A DNA stretch of 8,010 bases from Candidatus Saccharibacteria bacterium UBA5150. GTDB taxonomy: Bacteria; Patescibacteriota; Saccharimonadia; Saccharimonadales; UBA4665. How positions within the stretch are numbered: position 1 is the first letter of the stretch; every line of letters starts with the position of its first letter. This document shows, one piece after another, positions 5,234-8,010 of the stretch. The stretch spans positions 1 to 8,010 of the forward strand of contig DHXS01000010.1 of the NCBI GenBank assembly GCA_002413795.1, written 5' to 3'. The position numbers and the translations under genes were made by a program. The notes below the pieces were generated by a model. The model saw only the letters and a program-made list of their open reading frames with translations, made no database searches and was not told the origin of the DNA.

Positions 5234-5859
5234 GCCAAGCTTATCCGAATAGTTTCGTGACGGCTACCGAGCCCGTCCAGGTAGATAAACTGGGACCGAC
5301 CGCCGCCGACGCCGCCAAGCAATTAGCGGCCGCCGGTTATGAGGTTCACGCCGGGCTGACCGCCGCTTATGCCGAAGATATTATAAAGATGGCCCTCGAA
5401 CCGGCCATCCGCGAATTCTGTCCTAAAGACTGCGGGTCGCGTTTTGCCAATCTGGCGGCGGCCGAGGAGTGGTTATCCAAGCAACGCGGTGTTTTCCTAT
5501 TACTCAAAAAGGATGAAGGCCTAAAGCTGGCCGGCTACGGCTGGGTAGGCCCCGGCGCCTCCGAGCACGCGCCCGGTGGTGAAACCACCTTTGCCCTGCG
5601 CGTCGGCCGGCTCGGTCAGGGGCAGGGCCTGGCGGCGCCGTTTTCGACGCTTATGCTGCAGGGCTCACACGCCCTTTATGGCGCCCATAATTTATGGCTC
5701 GAAACCTGGGCTTCCAACGGCGCCGCGGTGCACGTTTATCATAAAATCGGCTTCACGGACGTGTATAGCAAACCGGCCGAACGGCAGTCGCCCGAAGCCG
5801 GCAGTATCGACGATACCCGCCTGATCATGACCCTGCCCAACGAAGCACTGCGTAATTAA
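5230..5859 (+). CDS. GNAT-family N-acetyltransferase
   Basis: Transfers an acetyl group from acetyl-CoA to an unknown amine. The protein has 209 residues. The N-terminal 40 or so are Ala-rich and not recognised. The GNAT fold follows: an acceptor-side helix at about 45-65, strands at about 86-106 (GVFLLLKKDEGLKLAGYGWV), then TTFALRVGRLGQGQGLAAPF (119-138), where GQGQG is the acetyl-CoA pyrophosphate loop, and LETWASNGAAVHVYHKIGF (157-175), the usual end motif with Asn and Tyr. Cys64 and Cys68 form a CPKDC pair of unknown meaning. The start overlaps the glmM stop by ATGA and has a good ribosome site, so the two are translated together. That coupling hints at a role in amino-sugar metabolism, such as acetylating the mutase's substrate or product, but generic GNAT sequences do not allow a substrate call; protein or antibiotic acetylation is equally possible. 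Confidence 0.85.
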   Translation: MSQAYPNSFVTATEPVQVDKLGPTAADAAKQLAAAGYEVHAGLTAAYAEDIIKMALEPAIREFCPKDCGSRFANLAAAEEWLSKQRGVFLLLKKDEGLKLAGYGWVGPGASEHAPGGETTFALRVGRLGQGQGLAAPFSTLMLQGSHALYGAHNLWLETWASNGAAVHVYHKIGFTDVYSKPAERQSPEAGSIDDTRLIMTLPNEALRN

Positions 5860-5879
5860 CTTAATACCGAATAATAAGC

Positions 5880-5906
5880 GCATACTTTAGGCATACTTTT
5901 GGCATA
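5880..5906. repeat. 11-bp tandem direct repeats upstream of riboflavin kinase
   Basis: GCATACTTTAG (5880-5890) is followed directly by GCATACTTTTG (5891-5901), differing at one base, and a third partial unit GCATA (5902-5906). The array occupies about -64 to -38 relative to the predicted transcription start at 5944, exactly where a -35 box is missing. Head-to-tail 11-bp units at this position are the pattern of PhoB-type activator boxes. Confidence 0.55.
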
Positions 5907-5931
5907 ACGAGTATGTAGCTCCCAGGTCACG

Positions 5932-5937
5932 TATAAT
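5932..5937 (+). promoter_or_regulatory. Perfect -10 box giving a leaderless riboflavin kinase message
   Basis: TATAAT ends six bases before the ATG at 5944, so the predicted first transcribed base coincides with the start codon. There is no Shine-Dalgarno match in front of this ATG and no -35 hexamer at 16-18 bp. Both fit a leaderless, activator-dependent promoter. Confidence 0.5.
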
Positions 5938-5943
5938 GAAGCT

Positions 5944-6330
5944 ATGAAGCAGGTGACTCTTAGCAGCATAGTAATCCGTTATAACGGCAACGGCCGCAAA
6001 TTGGGATATCCGACCGCCAATCTTAAGGTCGAAACGGATCTAAAAGACGGTGTTTACTTTGGCTACGCCAATCTGGCCGGCTACGCCAACCACCCGGCCA
6101 TGATCTTTATTGGCGTTCCGACCAGCATGGGCGACACCGGCCGCCGCGTGGAGGCCCACTTGTTAGATATTACCGACAGGGATTACTACGACCTGCCGAT
6201 CAGGCTTGATATCCGGAATTACCATCGGCCAAATCAGACCTTTGCCAATATCGACGCCCTGCTAGGCGCCATCAAGGCCGACGAAGCCGCCGCCCGCCAC
6301 TGGTTTAGTAGCGGTAGTGATCGGACTTGA
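5944..6330 (+). CDS. Stand-alone riboflavin kinase
   Basis: Phosphorylates riboflavin to FMN with ATP. The 128-residue protein equals the C-terminal flavokinase domain of bacterial RibF; the N-terminal FAD synthetase domain is absent, as no nucleotidyltransferase gene precedes it. Visible motifs are GNGRKLGYPTAN (15-26) with the PTAN nucleotide/metal site, GVYFGYANL (36-44), IFIGVPTSMGDTGRRVEAHLLD (54-75) where E70 matches the catalytic glutamate, and LDIRNYHRPNQTFANIDALLGAIKADEAAARHWF (88-121), the family's C-terminal helix region. GDTGRR replaces the more usual NPTFG-type loop. The start at 5944 aligns with family starts, lies directly downstream of TATAAT and has no ribosome site. The last nine residues (SSGSDRT end) are encoded antisense to the final codons of the hydrolase gene, a 26-bp tail-to-tail overlap. 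The gene needs FAD synthetase from elsewhere or scavenged FAD. Confidence 0.88.
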   Translation: MKQVTLSSIVIRYNGNGRKLGYPTANLKVETDLKDGVYFGYANLAGYANHPAMIFIGVPTSMGDTGRRVEAHLLDITDRDYYDLPIRLDIRNYHRPNQTFANIDALLGAIKADEAAARHWFSSGSDRT

Positions 6331-7603
6331 GCGGGCCTTCCACCGGCACACCGATGTAGCGAGCCTGTTCCTCGGTTAATTTGGTCAGGTGAGCGCCCAG
6401 GGCTTTAACGTGCACGGCGCCGACCTTTTCGTCCAGGTGCTTGGGCAGGCGGTGGACGCCGATGTCGTAAGCGCTGTTATTGGTGAACAGTTCAATCTGC
6501 CCCAACACCTGGTTGGAGAAGGAGCACGACATGACAAATGACGGGTGGCCGGTGGCGTTGCCCAGGTTCACCAGACGGCCTTCCGACAGGACGATGATGC
6601 GGTGCTTGTTGGGCAGGGTGTAAACGTCGACCAGCGGTTTAACGGACTGGCGGGTCTTGCCAGCCAGTTCCTCGAGCTGTTTCATCTGGATCTCGTCGTC
6701 AAAATGGCCGATGTTGCAGACAATGGCCGTATCTTTCATCTGTTTCATGTGGTCGATGGTAATGATGTCCTTGTTGCCGGTGGCGGTAACAAAAATGTCG
6801 GCGACGGGGGCGGCTTCTTCCATAGTAACCACCTGGTAGCCCTCCATCAGGGCCTGCAGGGCGCAGATCGGATCAATCTCGGTGACCAGCACGCGGGCGC
6901 CGAAGTTACGCAAGCTTTGGGCACTACCCTTGCCGACGTCGCCGTAACCGGCCACCACGGCGACCTTGCCGGCGATCATCACGTCGGTGGCCCGCTTGAT
7001 GCCGTCCATCAGCGATTCGCGGCAGCCGTAGAGGTTATCGAACTTGGACTTGGTGACGCTGTCGTTGATGTTAATGGCCGGGATTTTCAACGAGCCTTCG
7101 TCAAAGAAGCGGTGCAGCTGCTTGACGCCGGTGGTGGTTTCTTCGGAAACGCCGCGGATTTCGTTCAGCAGTTTGGGGTGCTTGTCGTGCACCAGGGCGG
7201 TCAGATCGCCACCGTCGTCCAGCAGCATGTTGGGGCCCTTGCCGCCCGGGAATTTCAGCGTTTGGTCGATGCACCACCAGTATTCATCTTCGGACTCACC
7301 TTTCCAGGCGAAAACCGCCGTACCGGCCTTGGCCAGGGCGGCGGCGGCGTGGTCCTGGGTCGAGAAAATATTACAGGACGACCAGCGTACTTCGGCGCCC
7401 AACGCCTGCAGGGTTTCGACCAGCACGGCGGTTTGGATAGTCATGTGGATACAGCCGGCAATCCGGGCTCCTTTAAGGGGCTGGGCCTTGACGTATTCTT
7501 CGCGGAGGGCCATCAGGCCGGGCATTTCGTGTTCGGCCAGCTTGATTTCGCGGCGCCCCCAGTCGGCCAGTTTAATATCTTTGACTTTATAATCTGCTGC
7601 CAT
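6305..7603 (-). CDS. ahcY: S-adenosylhomocysteine hydrolase
   Basis: Cytosolic NAD-dependent enzyme that reversibly splits S-adenosylhomocysteine, the inhibitory by-product of SAM methyltransferases, into adenosine and homocysteine. The 432-residue protein matches the family end to end: ADWGRREIKLAEHEMPGLM at the start, H53 in CIHMTIQTAV, D130 in LLDDGGDLT, E155 in SEETTTGV, NDSVTKSKFDN (180-190) with K185 and D189, C194 in YGCRESL, the NAD loop GYGDVGKG (219-226), HPSFVMSCSFSNQ, and the conserved end DHYRY. It lacks the roughly 40-residue insertion found in many proteobacterial and mycobacterial enzymes. The ATG at 7603 lies 2 bp after the stop of the kinase gene; the nearest Shine-Dalgarno (GAGGAG, about 7618-7623) is some 14 bases away, so translation probably depends on coupling. 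Its 3' end overlaps riboflavin kinase. It clears the product of enzymes such as TrmD at the window's left end. Confidence 0.97.
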   Translation of the reverse strand: MAADYKVKDIKLADWGRREIKLAEHEMPGLMALREEYVKAQPLKGARIAGCIHMTIQTAVLVETLQALGAEVRWSSCNIFSTQDHAAAALAKAGTAVFAWKGESEDEYWWCIDQTLKFPGGKGPNMLLDDGGDLTALVHDKHPKLLNEIRGVSEETTTGVKQLHRFFDEGSLKIPAININDSVTKSKFDNLYGCRESLMDGIKRATDVMIAGKVAVVAGYGDVGKGSAQSLRNFGARVLVTEIDPICALQALMEGYQVVTMEEAAPVADIFVTATGNKDIITIDHMKQMKDTAIVCNIGHFDDEIQMKQLEELAGKTRQSVKPLVDVYTLPNKHRIIVLSEGRLVNLGNATGHPSFVMSCSFSNQVLGQIELFTNNSAYDIGVHRLPKHLDEKVGAVHVKALGAHLTKLTEEQARYIGVPVEGPLKSDHYRY

Positions 7604-7605
7604 AA

Positions 7606-8010
7606 TTAAAGTTTGATCTCCTCATTAAAGTTCTCTTGATAACGGGCGGTCACCTCGGCGGCCGTGAAAGGCACCTGGGTACCGTGCTTCTCGACAATGA
7701 AAGATGCCACCACCGCCCCCAGCTGTCCGCACTTTTTCAGATCCCATTGTCGCACGTATCCGTACAGGAAACCAGCCCGGTAACCGTCGCCGGCGCCGGT
7801 CGGATCGGCCGCCTGGCGTGGCTTGGCAACACCGATTTTGATAGGCTCCGGTACCTCGCGGCCCTCGATAACCGAACCGTCGGCGCCGAGCGTCGTAATG
7901 ACTACCGGCAGGTTGGCTTTCAGCTGTTCGGCGCTCAGACCGACTCTCTCAGACAATAGACCAAGTTCGTAGTCGTTAACGACCAAGATTGCCGCCGCCT
8001 CGAGGCCGGC
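7606..8010 (-). CDS. PfkB-family kinase, probably adenosine kinase, 3' part
   Basis: C-terminal 134 residues of a ribokinase-fold sugar/nucleoside kinase; the N-terminus is off the right edge and the frame is open to base 8010. The PfkB signature is DPTGAGDGYRAGFLYG (encoded at about 7763-7809), with the catalytic Asp in GAGD and the anion hole around it. Upstream lie VVNDYELGLLSE, a typical substrate-lid/nucleotide region, and VVITTLGADGSVI, the usual strand with the G-A-D-G turn. It ends FNEEIKL just before the hydrolase gene. Immediate co-transcription with S-adenosylhomocysteine hydrolase argues for adenosine as substrate, since pulling adenosine to AMP drives the hydrolase forward. Ribokinase or another sugar kinase remains possible until the substrate-binding N-terminus is seen. 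Confidence 0.87.
   Translation of the reverse strand, partial: AGLEAAAILVVNDYELGLLSERVGLSAEQLKANLPVVITTLGADGSVIEGREVPEPIKIGVAKPRQAADPTGAGDGYRAGFLYGYVRQWDLKKCGQLGAVVASFIVEKHGTQVPFTAAEVTARYQENFNEEIKL

Noticed and set aside
6545..7609. Long open frame (354 codons) on the + strand
   Set aside because: It lies antisense to S-adenosylhomocysteine hydrolase, whose protein matches its family from end to end. The frame is a by-product of GC-rich codon use and shows no recognisable domain.
1..8010. CRISPR array, tRNA, transposase, toxin-antitoxin or phage genes
   Set aside because: I looked on both strands and saw no regularly spaced long repeats, cloverleaf features, integrase or transposase motifs. 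All genes are housekeeping or regulatory.

Overview
The window is a compact, gene-dense bacterial chromosome segment. It is GC-rich by eye and uses the standard code (TGA, TAG and TAA all act as stops). It carries eleven genes with almost no spare DNA: no gene-free stretch exceeds 100 bases, and there is no rRNA, tRNA, CRISPR array, insertion sequence or phage gene. Tight packing, 2-5 bp and overlapping gene junctions, a short C-terminus on TrmD, a riboflavin kinase without its FAD synthetase half, and genes starting right next to a -10 box suggest a reduced-genome lineage such as Patescibacteria/CPR (Saccharibacteria-like). That assignment is only an inference. The superoxide dismutase implies exposure to oxygen.

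Layout: (1) 1-500 (+), the 3' part of trmD (tRNA m1G37 methyltransferase), which converges on (2) 497-895 (-), a small unrecognised single-pass membrane protein with a TTG start and its own promoter. (3) 965-2436 (-), a two-component pair: a PhoB/OmpR-type response regulator followed 5 bp later by a soluble histidine kinase with no sensor domain. (4) 2509-3857 (-), a Crp/Fnr-family regulator followed by a Mn-type superoxide dismutase. (5) 3858-3937, a compact divergent control region with a near-consensus promoter and a dyad over it. (6) 3938-5859 (+), a phosphoglucosamine/phosphohexomutase overlapping a GNAT acetyltransferase by ATGA. (7) 5860-5943, a regulatory gap holding 11-bp tandem repeats and a perfect TATAAT six bases before the next ATG. 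(8) 5944-6330 (+), a stand-alone riboflavin kinase whose tail overlaps, antisense, (9) 6305-7603 (-), S-adenosylhomocysteine hydrolase, which lies 2 bp downstream of (10) 7606-8010 (-), a partial PfkB-family kinase, probably adenosine kinase.

Functional links: TrmD consumes SAM and yields S-adenosylhomocysteine. The hydrolase removes it, and the kinase removes the adenosine so the reversible hydrolase keeps running forward. The mutase belongs to amino-sugar/envelope precursor synthesis. The Crp/Fnr regulator plus superoxide dismutase look like a redox or oxygen response unit. The most interesting layer is regulatory: a 5-N4-5 dyad inside the Crp/Fnr gene's own promoter, 11-bp-period direct repeats in front of riboflavin kinase and of the response regulator gene (the geometry used by PhoB/OmpR proteins), and two genes that appear to be transcribed with little or no leader. 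I see no clear evidence of a wholly new multi-gene system. The novelty candidates are these control elements, the unusual kinase/regulator pairing and the substitutions in TrmD.
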